Shown here: in pieces, positions 10,868-24,264 of the stretch
Layout: the number at the start of each line of letters is the position of its first letter
Numbering within the stretch: position 1 is the first letter of the stretch
NCBI GenBank assembly: GCA_963210345.1
Contig: OY723406.1
Span: 69,933,295-69,997,294, forward strand
Reading direction: 5' to 3'
From: Inga oerstediana
Taxonomy: Eukaryota; Streptophyta; Magnoliopsida; Fabales; Fabaceae
Length of the DNA stretch: 64,000 nt
Notes under the pieces: generated by a model
What the model was told of the DNA's origin: nothing
The model's database searches: none
Seen by the model: the letters and a program-made list of their open reading frames with translations, nothing else
Program-made: the position numbers and the translations under genes

Positions 10868-13740
10868 TTAACTTGAGGTCTTACTCTTTATGGTTTCCAA
10901 TATTCCTTCACAATGATCATTTCTTGCATCATATTTTTCATCATCTACCAATTCTACTACAATTGCTCTAGGTGAATTTGTTGTGAAAGGTGGTGTGTCA
11001 TCAAGGTTAAAGGTTGGATCACCATATTTCTGTTTTTTACTTTGAAGTACAATGGACATTTTTTTATTTGTAGGATCTGTAACATAAAACATTTGTTTCG
11101 CTTAGCTTACTAGAATGAAGGACTCATCTCTATAACCAACTCTTTGAAGATCAACTGAGAGAAATTCAAATTAGTGATATATTACAACAGCATTATTGCT
11201 AACCCACTTACATTTGAATAAAGCAACTTTGCACTTGTTGTAGGTAAGCTCCCATATTTCTTCAATAACTCCATAATAGGCCATAAATACTAATATGAGA
11301 TTTTTGTCTTTCAAACTAGAAAAGTGCATGGCTTCAGCTGCTATCATCACCCTACTATTTTGCATAGTATTTCAGTTATCTTGGTCTTTTATGTAGAAAG
11401 AATACCCGTTTATAACATAACCTGTTCAAGTAAAGACCTGAAAATGAAGGCCCCCAAGCTAACCACTTGAATGTCTTAGACACACCAGTCTCGTGTGGAA
11501 CCTTTTCCTCTAACTACTCTATGAATGTCTTATTTTTCTCAATAGCTATCTGCATGCCATTCTTCCTTGGATTCATGTTCTTCAAACTCTTTCTATGTTC
11601 ATCTATGTATGGTTGAACTTCTTCCATATTATTCAAGATATACAAGTATGCTTGCAATGCCTTTTCATGAGGCGTACTCTTCACTTTGAGTCCTTGTATT
11701 CCCTTGCTTCTCCCCTTTTCATGTCGAGATTGTGCCTTCGCCCCTAATAGATAATCTTTGCAAAAGTCCATTGCCTCGTCAACTACATATCTTTAAACTA
11801 TTGATCCTTCAGGTTTATAAGGATTTTTAGAATACCCTTTTAAGATTTTCATGTATCGCTAGAAATGATACATCTACCTCAGGTAAAATGGACTATAGAG
11901 CCTTACCTCCCTTACTAAATGAACTATCAAATGCACCATTGTGTCAAAAAAATGAAGGAGGAAAATGCATCTCTAGTTGGGACAAAATACTATAACCCTT
12001 ATTTTTCAATTCATCCAACTTTTTAATGCAATGACTTTGTTACAGGTAGCATTAAAGAAAACACAAAATCTTGTTATAGTGGTTCACACTTCATCTTTAA
12101 TAGTACCTCTAATAGCTACTGGTAATAGTTGTTGTATCAACACATGATAATCATGGGACTTCATTCCTACTAACTTCAAATCATCCATTGAGACACACCT
12201 TCTCACATTAAAAGAATACCTTTGTGGCACCTTAATGCCATGCAAACACCCATACAGACTTTTTTTCTCAGCTTTTGATAATGTATGCACTACTGCCTCC
12301 ATACATGTCCTCCTACCATCATCTCTTATTTATGGATGTAACCGTACTTTTATTCCTATATAAACTAGGTCTAGTCTTATACTAATTCTATCCTTAGTCT
12401 TCTCTGGTATGTGTAAAAGCATACTGACAAGGCTATCACGAATGGTTTTCTCTATATACATCACATCAATACTGTGTCTCACATCAAGACTACGCCAAAA
12501 TAGAAGATCAAAGAAAATTGATCTCTTCTTTCATATGTTCTTCTTACCTACAGTCCTCTACTTCTAACCAAAGATAACATTGATACATTCCACCCGACTA
12601 TAAATTTCCTCTCCGATTAATGCCTTTGGAGCTATTACATGCTCCAGTAAGCTGTTAAAATGCTTAAGTTGATGGAAGCACGTGTCTGCTTCATATCAGA
12701 CATGCTTTATGCCCCTTCACACTGTACCCTAACAAATTTTATATATATGGAAGTCATTATATTGGTGGAAATCATTGCATGTAGCTTGAAGGACTCTTTC
12801 TTATATAAATCAAACACATGTATGCCTCCCACAACTTCTTGAAGTCCTCAATCAAAGGAGCCAAGTAGACAACTATATTGTTCCCTAGCTGTTTTGGTCC
12901 AAAAATCATCATAGAAAGCATCACATACTTGTATTTCATACATAGCTAGGGAGGTAAGTTGTATATTACAAGAAGAATTGGACACACACTATATGTGCTA
13001 GTAAGAGTGCCATACGGATTGATTCCATTTATATAAAGCCCAAGCTGAAGGTTTCTTAACTCGCTGCCAAATTGAGGGAACATTTCATCTATTTTCTTCC
13101 ATTGTGAAAGTCAGTGGGTGCCGAAGATATTTTCCATCAAATATTCTCTCATCAAAATCCCATCTTAACTTCTTTGCTATTATTGTACTCTCAAACAAAT
13201 GCTTAAACAACAGAATTATTAGAAGATACCACAACACCTTTAAAAGGTTGCCTTTTAGTTGTCCATTTTCCATAACCACCGTATTTCTTCACTTTGTATC
13301 ATGAAGTTTTACATTTAGGACACTCACTAAGACCTTCATACTTCTTTCTGTTCAATACACAGTCATTAGGGCAAATGTGTATCTTTTTATACTCCATACC
13401 CATTGTAGACAAGATTTTCTTGGCCTCATACATACGATTTAGAAGTACATTATCGTTTGGAAATATATCACAGAACAATTCAAGTAGCAATGTGAAACTA
13501 CTATCGATCCACCTACAAGTTGCCATTAAGTTGGCCAAATGCAAGGTTCCTGTCAACTATGTGTACTTACTCCCAGGGTACAATAGTGTCTCTACATCAC
13601 TTCGCAAGCTATCATATTCATGTGATTGCGCAAAGGATTCTACCTCAATATCATGAATCATTTTCTCCATTCTATCTTCATCTATGACATCTACAACTTC
13701 CTTCTTGTGCGACAGACAATCAGTACTTTCTCACCATGTC
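10868..13740 (-). pseudogene. TNP2 transposase of CACTA B1, broken
   Basis: Read from high to low coordinates, the TNP2 order is clear. The N-terminal region at 13556-13299 has YEAKKILSTMGMEYKKIH then CPNDCVLNRKKYEGLSECPKC, a typical TNP2 cysteine motif. The transposase core follows at 13279-13085 (RHPLTFTMEE...). The DUF4218-like part is at 12302-12084 (SFNVRRCVSMDDLKLV...SHDYHVLIQQLLPVAI). A linker is at 11771-11514 (AYLYILNNMEEVQPYIDEHR). The DUF4216-like end is at 11365-10868 (YYGVIEEIWELTYNKCKVAL, then FYVTDPTNKKMSIV). Stops and frameshifts break it. TNP2 normally cuts at the CACTA ends in the nucleus. Confidence 0.85.
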
Positions 13741-13879
13741 ATATTCACCTTGTGTATCGAAGATTTATTTCTATCAACTAGTGGTGTAGTGTTAGGATCA
13801 ATTGTTTATTCCCTTTGTATCCTCATATCGAAAATGTGTGCCCATTTAATTCAAACATCAAGAAATATTGGAGGATAGA

Positions 13880-14764
13880 AGGATTGCTTTCGGAAAGAAA
13901 ATTAAAAATGTCATTAAAGAGATGAATTATCCACTCTATCAGGAAAAAAAAAGAAAGAAATAAGAAAGAAATGAAATGTTCTCTGTCTCTAATTTGGTGT
14001 TTTAAAAGATAAAAATTACATATTAACATCTAAAAGGTACTATTATTATATTTTTTGGGTTTTCAGAATACTTGTTGAAAACTATATTAGCACATCAATC
14101 AAATTTTTTTTTTGTTTTAAAAAGATAAAATTATGTTTTTTATAAAAAAAAAAACAAGCCCTACACCTTATAAAAAAACACACATACACGCATCAAGTTT
14201 GACAGAATTACTTACTGTGAAATGCTTATGAATAGTGGTAATGTTGAATAATGCCAATATTTTTGTTTGTTATATCGTATGTAATACACAGATGGTTAGA
14301 AAAAATATTATTACATTAGAAATAATAATATGATTTAATTAATACCAACATAAAACAAAAAAAAAACTAGAGGAAATTATACTTTTTATGATTAAGCCTC
14401 ATAAAGAGTATATAATTCTACCTGAAATTTCGTTTTCTTAATTTATCAGTAATTTTAAGTTTTTGGATATCATTTCAATATGTCATATATATTATTATGG
14501 AAATTCATACTTCCAAAACAATAATATATCTACTTCTACTAAATGATATCTATCTTTTGGAAAGGAGAAAAATACTTTGCTCACTTTGAATCAACTTTAA
14601 CCAAATTTATATGTCAAACAAAGCATATGGGTGAGAAGCAACCATCCCTGACCAATAAAGATTAAGTTTACAATTTTGTTAATTTTTTAAAATGTGGAAT
14701 TTACATCACTTGGCTGAGAGACCTATTCCTATGTTTCTTGTTGGATACATTTAAAGCTATATAT
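13880..14764. other. AT-rich non-coding part of CACTA B1
   Basis: Long A and T runs with no supported ORF. By position this would be upstream or intron sequence of TNP2. Confidence 0.5.
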
Positions 14765-14789
14765 TTAAAATGCAAAGTATTCTATTTTT

Positions 14790-15494
14790 AAAAAAACCAA
14801 CCTGGAGGGAAGGCTGACAATGTAGAGGGAGAGGGAGAGAGGGAGGAGCTCGATGTTGGTGTGCCACTGAGGAGAGACGACCCATGGTGGTGAGAGGGAG
14901 ACAGAAGTGATGGTGAGAGGCACAGAAGAGCGATGGTGTGTGTTGGAGAGCGACGGAGGTAAGGAAGTCGTGAAGCTAGTTGAGAATGAAAGGAAAGTGA
15001 CGGGATGGATGGAGGTTGCGGAAGCTTGCTGAGAATGAAAGGAGAGTGAAGTGAAGACGGAGGTGTGAGAAGAGAATGAGAGTAATGAAGATAGAGGAGC
15101 TAGCAATAGGTTTAATGGCTATGTAGGGCATACTCTGACATGCATTAGGCAAGCTTTAGGCATCCTAATTTGTACCCTTTAGGTGTCCCAATTCAAATTT
15201 GGGACACCTAAATTTGAATTGGAATGCCTAAAGCTCATTTTAGGCATCCTAAATATTAAAGGGAGGCCAAATGCTCTGCTTTTGGCAGCGTCACCCTTTA
15301 GGCATCCTTTTTGGATTTGGGGCTCCTAAAGGTATCCTTTAAGCGTCCCAAATTTAAATTGGAATGCTTAAAGCTATCCAATATGTCAAAATTCTCGCTC
15401 ATAATTATAAAAATATCACCGCCTTTATTTTTTACTTTCTATTTTGAAAAACGAACATCCTTTGGAGTAAGAAAATTTATATCCTATAGTAGTA
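14790..15494. repeat. GA-rich block and right subterminal repeats of CACTA B1
   Basis: 14815-15100 is strongly purine-rich on the plus strand (gagggagagggagagaggga). 15120-15400 holds inverted and direct phrases such as caattcaaatttgggaca and ttgaattggaatgcctaaag. The phrase accgcctttattttttact near 15420 recurs in B2 near 62900, supporting homology of the two ends. The ORF that spans the GA-rich block on the minus strand is low-complexity Ser/Leu/Pro and is probably not a gene. Confidence 0.7.
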
Positions 15495-16009
15495 TATAGA
15501 GCCCTATAAATAATAAAATAAGAATTCAAAATTCAAATCAAAATCATAAATTCAAAATTCAAATTCAAATTCAAATTTGGATAAATATCCTTTTTTAATC
15601 ATTATAATGGATAACCCTAGATCTCTTAACTGAACCATAGATTTCCTTTTCTCATATCATACTATATATATATATATCAATCACTAAATATAAGAAAATA
15701 ATAATTTTCTTTAATTCAGTGAGAGACAATCGGTGTTTCACGTCGATATCTTGATCCTCGTGATTCATCATTATTGCCATTCTGCCATCTTTGACGTTCA
15801 AGGTGATTTTATTTAGCAAATAAAACTTATTTCGTATTGATTTCGAAGTTTCATTCTCTTTCAACAAAATCTCTATTATTAATAAAAATATTGGTCTTTT
15901 TTGCTAGATTAAAAACGTCTAAACGTACGCTAAACCTTAATCCAATATACATCCTTAGATTTTGGATTTATTTGAGATTTTGGATTTATTTGAGATTTTG
16001 TTCATGAGT
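15495..16009. other. AT-rich spacer
   Basis: Includes a short run of the phrase attcaaattc near 15525-15575 and a (TA)n tract near 15662. No gene is supported. Confidence 0.55.
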
Positions 16010-17655
16010 TAATTAGTTTTCAAAAGCAACGACAAAGCATTTATCCCACTAAGTGTGGTCGGCTACACAGATCGCAATGACACCATTGTACTCTGTTAAA
16101 AACTATATCTTTAGATAAATTATTAACTAAAAGATTCCTCTCTATGACCTCATTGAGCGTTCGCTTTGACCTTCATCGACCTCATTTTATAGGAGCACTC
16201 AATGGCCTTCGTTGAATATGTCCAAACCACCTCAAATGATTTTCTACCATTTATCCTTTGATAGAGGCCACTTCAACTTATTCGTGTATATGAGTATTAT
16301 GAATCTTGTCTTTTCTTGTATAACCATATATCTGTCTCAATATCCTCATCTCGGCTACCCCTATTTTATGTTCATGTTGTCCCTTTAAAGCCTAACACTC
16401 ACTGCTATATCGCATTACTGGTCTTATAACAGTGTGTTAAAACTTCCCTTTTACCTTATTAGGTACTTTTTTATCACAAATAATTCCTGTAGCTTTTATC
16501 TATTTATACCATCCAGCTTGAATTCTGTAGTTAGCATCACCATCAATTTCACTATCTTGTTGTATAATTGATCCCAAATATCTAAATTTTGTCACTTGTG
16601 GAATGACTTGCCCCTCAATTTAAATTCCACTCCACTTCTACCTTATCTTTTATCAAATTTACAATGTATGTATTCAGTTTTTCTCCTACTTAGAAAAAAG
16701 CCCTTCAATTTTAGAGTTTGTCTTCATATCTCAAGTTTAAAATTAATTTCCTCCCTGAATTCAGCCAACAGAACTATATCATCCACAAAAGGTATGCATT
16801 TAGGGATCTCCTATTTTATAGGCTCAGTTAGAACATCTACCACTAGGTTAAACAAATAAAGGCTCAAAGCTGATCCCTAATGTAGCTAAATCCTTATAGG
16901 AAAGTCCTTCGTAACATCTCCAAGCATTTTAACATTGGTTATAACCCCCTCATACATAACCTGAATGGCTTTGATATATGCAACCCGCACCCATTTCTTT
17001 TCTAAGGCTTTCCAAAGTACGTCTCTTGGCACATAGTCATATGCTTTTTCCAAATCAATGAAAACCATATTCAAATCCCTTCTTTGATGCAATACTTTTC
17101 CATTATTAGATCCCTTAATAAATAAATTGCTTCTGTCGTGGACCTTCCTGGCATGAATCCCAATTGGTTTTCAATAATATCAGTCTCTAATCCCAACCTA
17201 TGTTCAATCTCCTTTTCCCACAATTTCATTGTATGACTCATAAGCTTAATACCTCTGTAATTTGCACAATTATGAATATCCCCTTTATTCTTATAAATAG
17301 GGATCAAAGTGCTTTTTCTCTACTCATCTAGCATTTTCTTGGACGTAAAATCTCATTAAATAATTTTGTAAGCCACAACACACCCTCTTCACCCAAACAT
17401 TTCCAAACTTCAATAGGAATACCATCAGGTCCAACAGCTCTACCATTTTCCATTTTCTTAAGAGCTTCCTTAACCTTACCAACTCGAATTCTACTGTAAA
17501 ATGATAAATTGAGATAACCTTTTCCAGTTGTCAAATCTTTCCAGTCACATGGTGACCCCCCATCTGCATCATTGAATAGCTTATAAAAATAGGCTTCCCA
17601 CCTATTCTTAAATCTCCATCAGTAACCAAAACTTTGCCTTCTGATTGAACCATAT
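16010..17655 (-). pseudogene. LINE (L1-type) reverse transcriptase, truncated and broken
   Basis: Read from high to low coordinates, the non-LTR RT motifs appear in order: KMENGRAVGPDGIPIEVWK (17450-17390), LIPIYKNKGDIHNCANYRGI (about 17305-17245), LGFMPGRSTTEAIYLLRDL (about 17160), MVFIDLEKAYDYVPRDVLW (about 17066-17010) and a decayed FVDDIVLLAEF near 16775. A maturase-like tail continues to about 16010 (RYLGSIIQQDSEIDGDANYR, then NHLRWFGHIQRR). Stops and frameshifts are frequent. The endonuclease half is missing because the sequence stops at about 17655, where gypsy C begins. This gene would have driven target-primed reverse transcription. Confidence 0.85.
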
Positions 17656-19566
17656 TTTTATTGGATTTTTCATGACTAAAATGGGATTTTTAATGCATTT
17701 TCTGGGACACTAGTGCATGATTAAGCACAAATTTTAATTAGGTGCATTTGCATTGAATTAATTATAAATAGGGCCAAAATGGTCATAAATTTGTTAATTA
17801 TTCATACAAATGTTTTCTTGAAATTTTGATGTTACTTGTGCTTAAACTTGTATTGTAGGTATGAAGGAAGAAATTTTGAGATCTAGGGGGTCAGAATTAA
17901 TATTGTGAAGCTTGGGAAAGTTACAGATAAGGGCCTAAGCATTTTTTAAAATTACAAAGTAAATGAAGAAAAGGGACCAACAAAATTTCAAGAAAGGACC
18001 CAAAATCTTTGGAAATTTTAGATCAGCCAATAACTAGTTTTGAAAAGTTTCAGTTTAGTCCCTCCTAGGAACTTTTTAGTTTTTCAAAATGGTCCTTGGT
18101 CAAAACTTGTGTTTTGACTAGGTCTATTACTAGGTCAGAAAAGGCAGAAAGTTGAGGGGGCTAAGATAAAGATATGAGATGAGGGAGAACATACAGAGTG
18201 GGTGCCGCAGATCATCACCTTCATCTTGCTTTGATCTCTCACCTTCGTCTTCTTCTTCATAGTCGCCGACGGCCTTCATCCTTATCACTATAATCGCCGA
18301 TGACCTACCCCCATCCTCACTGTGGAAGATCAGCATCTTAAAGCTTTAGAGAGCAGCTATGAGTTGTTTTTAGGAGGTAGCTGCATGTAAGAGCTGAGGA
18401 AGGAGAGGCTCTATAGACCCAACGGGAGAGCTGGGAGGGTGGAGAGCTTGAGGAAGAGAGAGACATGACCACCATCTCTCACCTCACCACCACTAACGTA
18501 CTACCTCTGGCTTCCTTCTCTACCTATCATTGGAGATCATAGAGTATAGAGCTGAGCTAGAGAGAGTCGAGAGTAAAAGGAGAAGGGGAGACTACTGCAA
18601 CATCCTTACCACCATCACCTTCATCTTTATTCTCTACCAAGTACCACCGTCAACATTAGTTGTGAGCTCTGGGATAGTTCTGCAACTTTCGGTGTTGTTT
18701 TCGAGATTCCAGCAACATTTCTCAGTTTCTGACAGAGTGTTTATGTTTTACTAGTGAGCTCTTCTTTCCTTCTTTTTACCAATCCAGATTCGGTCTCTAT
18801 CATTCCTTTCTTCCAAATTCGTCCTCTCCCCTCTTCTTCACCATTTTAGATTTAATCTTGAACCACTGTCTTGTCCTCTTTTATTCTTCACTACCATAAT
18901 CACCACCGTCGTCCACCTTGACCATGGCTCTTGCAAATTCAAGTTTGACAGTGACAGTACCAAATTCAATGCGTGGCTAAGCTTCCAACTCTTGAGGATT
19001 GGGGATTTGTCTTGAGTTCAATATGCTACAAAGGGGAGTTAATCTTAGTTCCTTTATGAATTTCCTATTGTTATTATAATTCCTAGCTATGTTCTAAGGT
19101 ATTTTTAGTAGGGTTTTATTGAGTTATTTGGACTTCATATTATTGAACTAAGATTGTTTATATTGTGTTTGGATTGAAATTATTGCGATTGGTTGATTTA
19201 TTAAAATTCATTAAAATTATGCTTGCTATGTGTTCACTTGTTTGTGTAATTGATTTGAGTTAATTTGAGTGGTGCGTTTGTGCATTCAAATTAGAGGAAA
19301 CAATTGCATTGATTTAATCCATTTCACACATCAAGTGGTTTTTAACAATTTATCCAAGAGATGACTATGAATGTGATCGTAGGATTAGTCATTAATTAGA
19401 TAAATTGTACTAAACACGTTTACTTAAGGTTTTTAAGTAAGGCTTGATGAATTTCAACTCCCATATAATTTAATGAGCTAGGATAGCTATCGAACCAATT
19501 TCTCAAGAGAATTCACTTCATTCACATTTCATTAACCATCCTATTTTTACAAAAATACCAAAAACA

Positions 19567-20640
19567 CACTACAAAAAAATGTGATTTAGTAGCGATTAAA
19601 AGTAGATATTAGTAGCGGTTTTAATCACTACAAACAACATTAGTAGCGGTTAGGAAAACCGTTACTAAATCGTATGTTGCAAGCGGTTTTGTAGCGGTTA
19701 TATAAAACCGCTACTCAAGGAAAATAACCGCTACATCCTTTGTAGCAGTTCCACCCAACCGCTACAACATCCCCATGAACAAAATTTTTTCAGAGATATT
19801 TGTAGCGGTTATATAACAACTACAAATATAAAAAATTGAAAATTTGAAGGCGGGAAAAGAAAAATGACATTTTTTTTCAATTTTGTAACGGTTAATAAAC
19901 TGCTACTAATTTTGAATTTTTATGAAATTTGTAGCGGTTATAAAACCGCTACTAATTTTAAGAAATTCAAATTTAGTGCCAAAAAATTTAATTTGATTTT
20001 AAAAAGACGCGTTTGTTAGTAGCAGTTTAATAACCGCTACAAATATTTAAAATTTTTTTTAAAAAATATACAATCATTTGTTTCTGTTTTTTTAATATTA
20101 AATTAAATATTTTATTTTTTATTATTTTATTGAATTTAATTAGCTTATTATTCAATATTTTAACTTATTAATAAATTAAAAGGAAACATTTAATTTAATT
20201 GGATTAGTATAAAAATTATATTAATAATATTATTAAGGTTACATAGGTAATAAGGAATTATTATGTTGTTTACTATAATATAATTGTGTATGAAAAATAC
20301 ATGAAAATGAGATACAGCTCTGAAATATCTGGAAAAAAATGGTGAGAATAAATTTTATATAAAGGAAAGAAGTATTGTAAAAAAAATTAAAAAACTTGTT
20401 ACCATATTTGATCGTATTATTCAGTTCCTCTACTCATATAAAATAAGTTGTAAGTGAGAGAAAATGAAAGAAAGGTAAGGTGAAAAGAAATTGATGAGTG
20501 TTTGAAATGAGTTGTGGTAAGAGTATTTATAGGGATCCACGTACTATTTGTTGCAGTTAATGTATTCATTTTATAGTGATTTTTAGTTAGTAGCGGTTAT
20601 TTTTATTTTTGTAGCGGTTTAATAACCGCTACAAATATTA
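19567..20640. repeat. Left subterminal repeat region of CACTA A
   Basis: GTAGCGGTT and AACCGCTAC occur many times in both orientations between 19590 and 20040, and again at 20590-20635, often as hairpin pairs. In En/Spm-type elements such repeats bind the element-encoded TNPA-type protein. 20041-20580 is plain AT-rich spacer with no gene. Confidence 0.9.
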
Positions 20641-20879
20641 TTTTAATTTTTTTAAATTTTTTTGCAGTTTTTTTAAAGACAAAAGCATAATTTGAATTTG
20701 ATCACTCATCGTTACCATCCCTACAGAAATTATGTAGAAAAATTATTGTTAGGGATGTATTAGTAAATTTAAAAAATTTAATTTAAATGACGTGGACTTA
20801 AAAAAACTCACCGCGGTAAAGGTAAATTGTCATCGCCTTCAGGGAAGTAGTTTTCAAAATCGGTTGGCTGAAATGGCTC

Positions 20880-23800
20880 ACTCTCGTAGGCGATGTTATC
20901 GCCTTCACCTATGTCATAAAGGTCTCGTGGCTTTAAATGAACGACTATGTGCCAATCCCTGTGCCTCTTATCCTTGACATAATAAACCTAATGTGCCTCT
21001 GAAGCTAGAATATACGGCTTATCATCTTGAGAAATACCAGTATGAATCGGCTGTGAGAAATTGACTGATGTGATCCCTAAGTCGTCAATTATCAGTCCCC
21101 GAGAAGTAGTGGTATTTACCCACAAACACTTGAACAGCGTCACGGTGAAACGACCTTGATAATTAAGTTTGACCACATCAAGAAGCTTGCCATAGTAAGG
21201 GACACCTTAGAACTGCATGTTGGCGTCACTACTGCTCTCATAACTCCTTGTCCCAAATGTGCCATAAACACCTGAATTCTGAGTTTGCAATCCTTGATCC
21301 CGTGAAACCGTGCAAAACTTAAAACCATTGGCATTGTATCCTGTAAACCTTTTTGCATGATCAAGAGGGCCGATTGTGAGAGTTCTGAAATCTGGTGAGT
21401 TTGGGTTGTGGTCATTTAGTATTCTGCGAGCAAACTAGCTCAGGAATTCTCTGTGGAACCTCCTATTAACTTTCGAGGATGTCTGTGTACAGATCCTGAG
21501 TTGACGCTTAACATGACTTCTGAATTCCCTGCAATTAATAATGGAAAGGCGATAGTGAAATGAAAGTAAGAAATGTTATGAAAGATATAGATCAAATAAC
21601 ATGTGAGTGTACAATTCTTACCGTATGAAAGGTTCAACTTGAGTGCAATTAATCAAGACATGTCTATGTGCTTGCAACTGCTCAGTTGCCGTTAGTTTGA
21701 AGTTCTTAGTTGCTCCAAATGGTTTACCAACACGAGGGATAAATTCTCCTGATGTCAACGCAAGTTCAGGACAATCGTCAACACGAGGTGGGCGGTTGAA
21801 AGCCGTCTTAAGATCATCAAAGTACCTTGAGCAAAAATATAGCACCTCATCCCCTATATGGCCTTCAACTATAGAACCTTCTGGCCATGCCTTATTCCTT
21901 ACGTAAGATTTTAATTTCCCAAGGAACCTACGAAGTACGGAAGAGAAAATTGATATAAAATGCTGAAAAGGATGACTAGCAAACATTAAATACAGAAAAT
22001 AAAACACATATTTAAAATGAGTACCTCTCAATCGGATACATCCAACGATATTGGACTACAAATGACAAAGCGTAAGAATGATTTTGGACTGCAGATGATC
22101 GAGCTCCTCAACGATTAAAACCTTAGAATACAACTTCAGAAAGAAAAAACAAAGTTCCACCAAAACGATGGAAACATCGGGAGGAAGTGCATTCTTTATA
22201 GCCAGAGGGAGTAACTGCTGCATAAGAACATGTGAATCATGACTCTTTAGACCATCAACCTTTTGAGCCTGCAAATCAACACATCGAGAAATGTTGCTTG
22301 AATACCCATCAGGAACTTTTAATTTCTTCAACGTCGCGAGGAAGACTTCCTTGTTCGGTTTTGTGAGGGTAAACTTTGCCGGCTGAAATTTGTCATGCTC
22401 ATCTGGCCAAGCGTCTTCACGAACTCCCATGTCACGTAAATATTTCCTCGCTTGAAGGTGATCTTTTGTCTTGCTGGGTTCGTTAAGCAGCATATACAGC
22501 ACATTGTCGGAAACATTCTTTTCAATGTGCATTACATCAAGACTGTGGCGAAGTAAATTAGATCTCCAATATGGAAGAGTGAATAAAATACTTATCTTCT
22601 TCCACTACTGAGACGCCGAAGTCCTGCGCGTCTTTTGGCGAGTTTGTGCTGAATTGTCCCTTTTTCCAAACTTGAAGTCAACATGCTCAAGCTGCTGTAA
22701 GATATCTGTACTGGATAAAGTCTGAGGTGGTCCTCTTTTTTTTGGTTTCCCATTGAAGCGATTCTGTTGCAATATGAACTTATGTCTTCTATTGAGAAAC
22801 CTCCGATACCCCATAAAGCACAACTTTCGGTTGTGGGGAAGGCGCACTGCGTCAGAGTCAAAATTACAAGGACACGCTGACCCAGTATGCACATTCCAAC
22901 CAAATAATGTGCCAAGGCCAGGAAAGTCACTAATCGTCCACATCAAGGTTGCACGCAAGTTGATCAAAGTCTTGCTGTAAGCATCATACATCTTCAAGCT
23001 GACATTCCATAGGTCAAGCAATTATGCAATAAGCGATTGTAGATACACATCGATGTCATTGCCCGGTGCCTTTTTGCCTGGAATGATCATAGACATAATG
23101 AAAGAGCTTTGTTTCATACACATCCAGGGGGTAAGTTATAGGAAACTATGACTACTGGCCAAATACTGTAACTTGTACTAAGATTTCTGAAAGGATTGAA
23201 ACCGTCGATCACCAACGCAAGCCGAACATTTCTGGGGTTAGTCGCGAAATCTGGAAATTCGTTGTCAAACATTTTCCAAGCATCTGCATCCCTGGGATGT
23301 CTTAGTTTACCGTCTTCATTTTTATCAATGGCATGCCACCTCATGTGCTCCGCAGTTTTAGACGACATAAATAATCTTTGTAGGCGAGATTTCAAAGGGA
23401 AGCACCTGAGAATCTTTACAGGTTTCTTCTTCTACTTTTTCCCTTTCTGAATTGTCTTGTACCTCGATGTGTGACATCTCTTACAAGTCTCCCTACTGGA
23501 ATCGTCTCCCCAATACAACATACAATCGTTTGGGCATGCATCAATCTTTTGATAGTTCAACCCCAACCTGTTGATAATCTTCTTGGCCTCGTAGAACGTT
23601 GTGGGAATCTCATCATCGGGGAATGCATCTTGTAATAATTCGAGCAACATCAACATTCCCTTATCTGTGATTCCACACAAGCACTTAATATGATACAATT
23701 TGATCAAGAAAGATAATTTAGAATATTTGAGACAACCTTGATATAAAGGATGATCTGCTTCATCTATCAAGCTAAAAAAATCCTGAGCTGCTTCATTCCT

Positions 23801-24172
23801 CATAAAAATCAGCTCACAACCGTGCACTTCTTCGTTAAAGTTGTCGCCTTGAAATCCAAATGCATCACGCATAGTATCATTCACAGGATCATCTTCATCT
23901 ACTTGAACGCCTACTTGAGAACTTTGAGGAAAAGCATCATCATATCTAATGCCGGCCTTCTCACTAAGAATTGCCCATAACGTATAGTCCTCAGGAAAAG
24001 GCTTCAGAAGCAAATGTTCCTTCACAACATTTCGTGCATGCCACTTCTTGAACTTGCATCTCCGACATGGATAGACAATCTTGCCGTTACAGCTGGCGTG
24101 AGTGAATTGCAAATCCAAGAAATTGTTTAATCTGTATAAATATTCTGGAGAATTGCGCGGCAACCTGACCAT
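20880..24172 (-). pseudogene. TNP2 transposase of CACTA A
   Basis: This is the best-preserved TNP2 here. The N-terminal exon (24172-23432, 246 codons, start MVRLPRNSPEYLYRL) has the transposase-associated cysteine motif YPCRRCKFKKW and then FYEAKKIINRLGLNYQKIDA followed by CPNDCMLY. The Transposase_21 core follows at 23395-23114 (RLFMSSKTAEHMRWH, then LVIDGFNPFRNLS) and 23021-22605 (FPGLGTLFGWNVHTG, then CPCNFDSDAVRLPHNRKLCF). DUF4218-like parts are at 22532-22056 (MHIEKNVSDNVLYMLLNEPS; SHDSHVLMQQLLPLAIK) and 22031-21618 (VEGHIGDEVLYFCSRYFDD). The DUF4216-like end is at 21415-20880 (LFKCLWVNTT; DKPYILASEAH). Some breaks will be introns, but in-frame stops, such as one near 21209, make it probably inactive. 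Confidence 0.85.
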
Positions 24173-24264
24173 GATTTATCAATAGCTACTAGTGAGAGAG
24201 AAGAAAGTATAGAGAAGAAGATGAGTGAATAGAGAATGACGAATGCCAAGAACCTTATATTCTG

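Larger units (their letters stand above)
8468..15494 (-). mobile_element. CACTA B1 (En/Spm-type DNA transposon), ends degenerate
   Basis: TNP2 transposase and a second En/Spm-type gene on the minus strand are bracketed by subterminal repeats built from GGACGT/ACGTCC phrases (8540-8680) and variants of gcctaaa/ggcatcc (15120-15400). The suggested left end cactattaaaatg (8468) and right end tatagtagta (15485-15494) resemble decayed forms of the CACTACTACA...TGTAGTAGTG terminus seen in CACTA B2. No matching 3-bp TSD is seen (cct/tat), so the exact ends are uncertain. The inside aligns over kilobases with CACTA B2. Confidence 0.65.

Noticed and set aside
14765..15106. 113-codon ORF on the minus strand
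   Set aside because: It is low-complexity Ser/Leu/Pro/Thr sequence read from a GA-rich tract near the end of CACTA B1, with no domain.
18130..18754. Short ORFs in the gypsy C LTR as host exons
   Set aside because: The sequence is purine/pyrimidine-biased and repetitive, lies inside the LTR, and has no homology I can see.
21643..21906. 87-codon plus-strand ORF
   Set aside because: It is the opposite-strand shadow of a conserved TNP2 exon on the minus strand.
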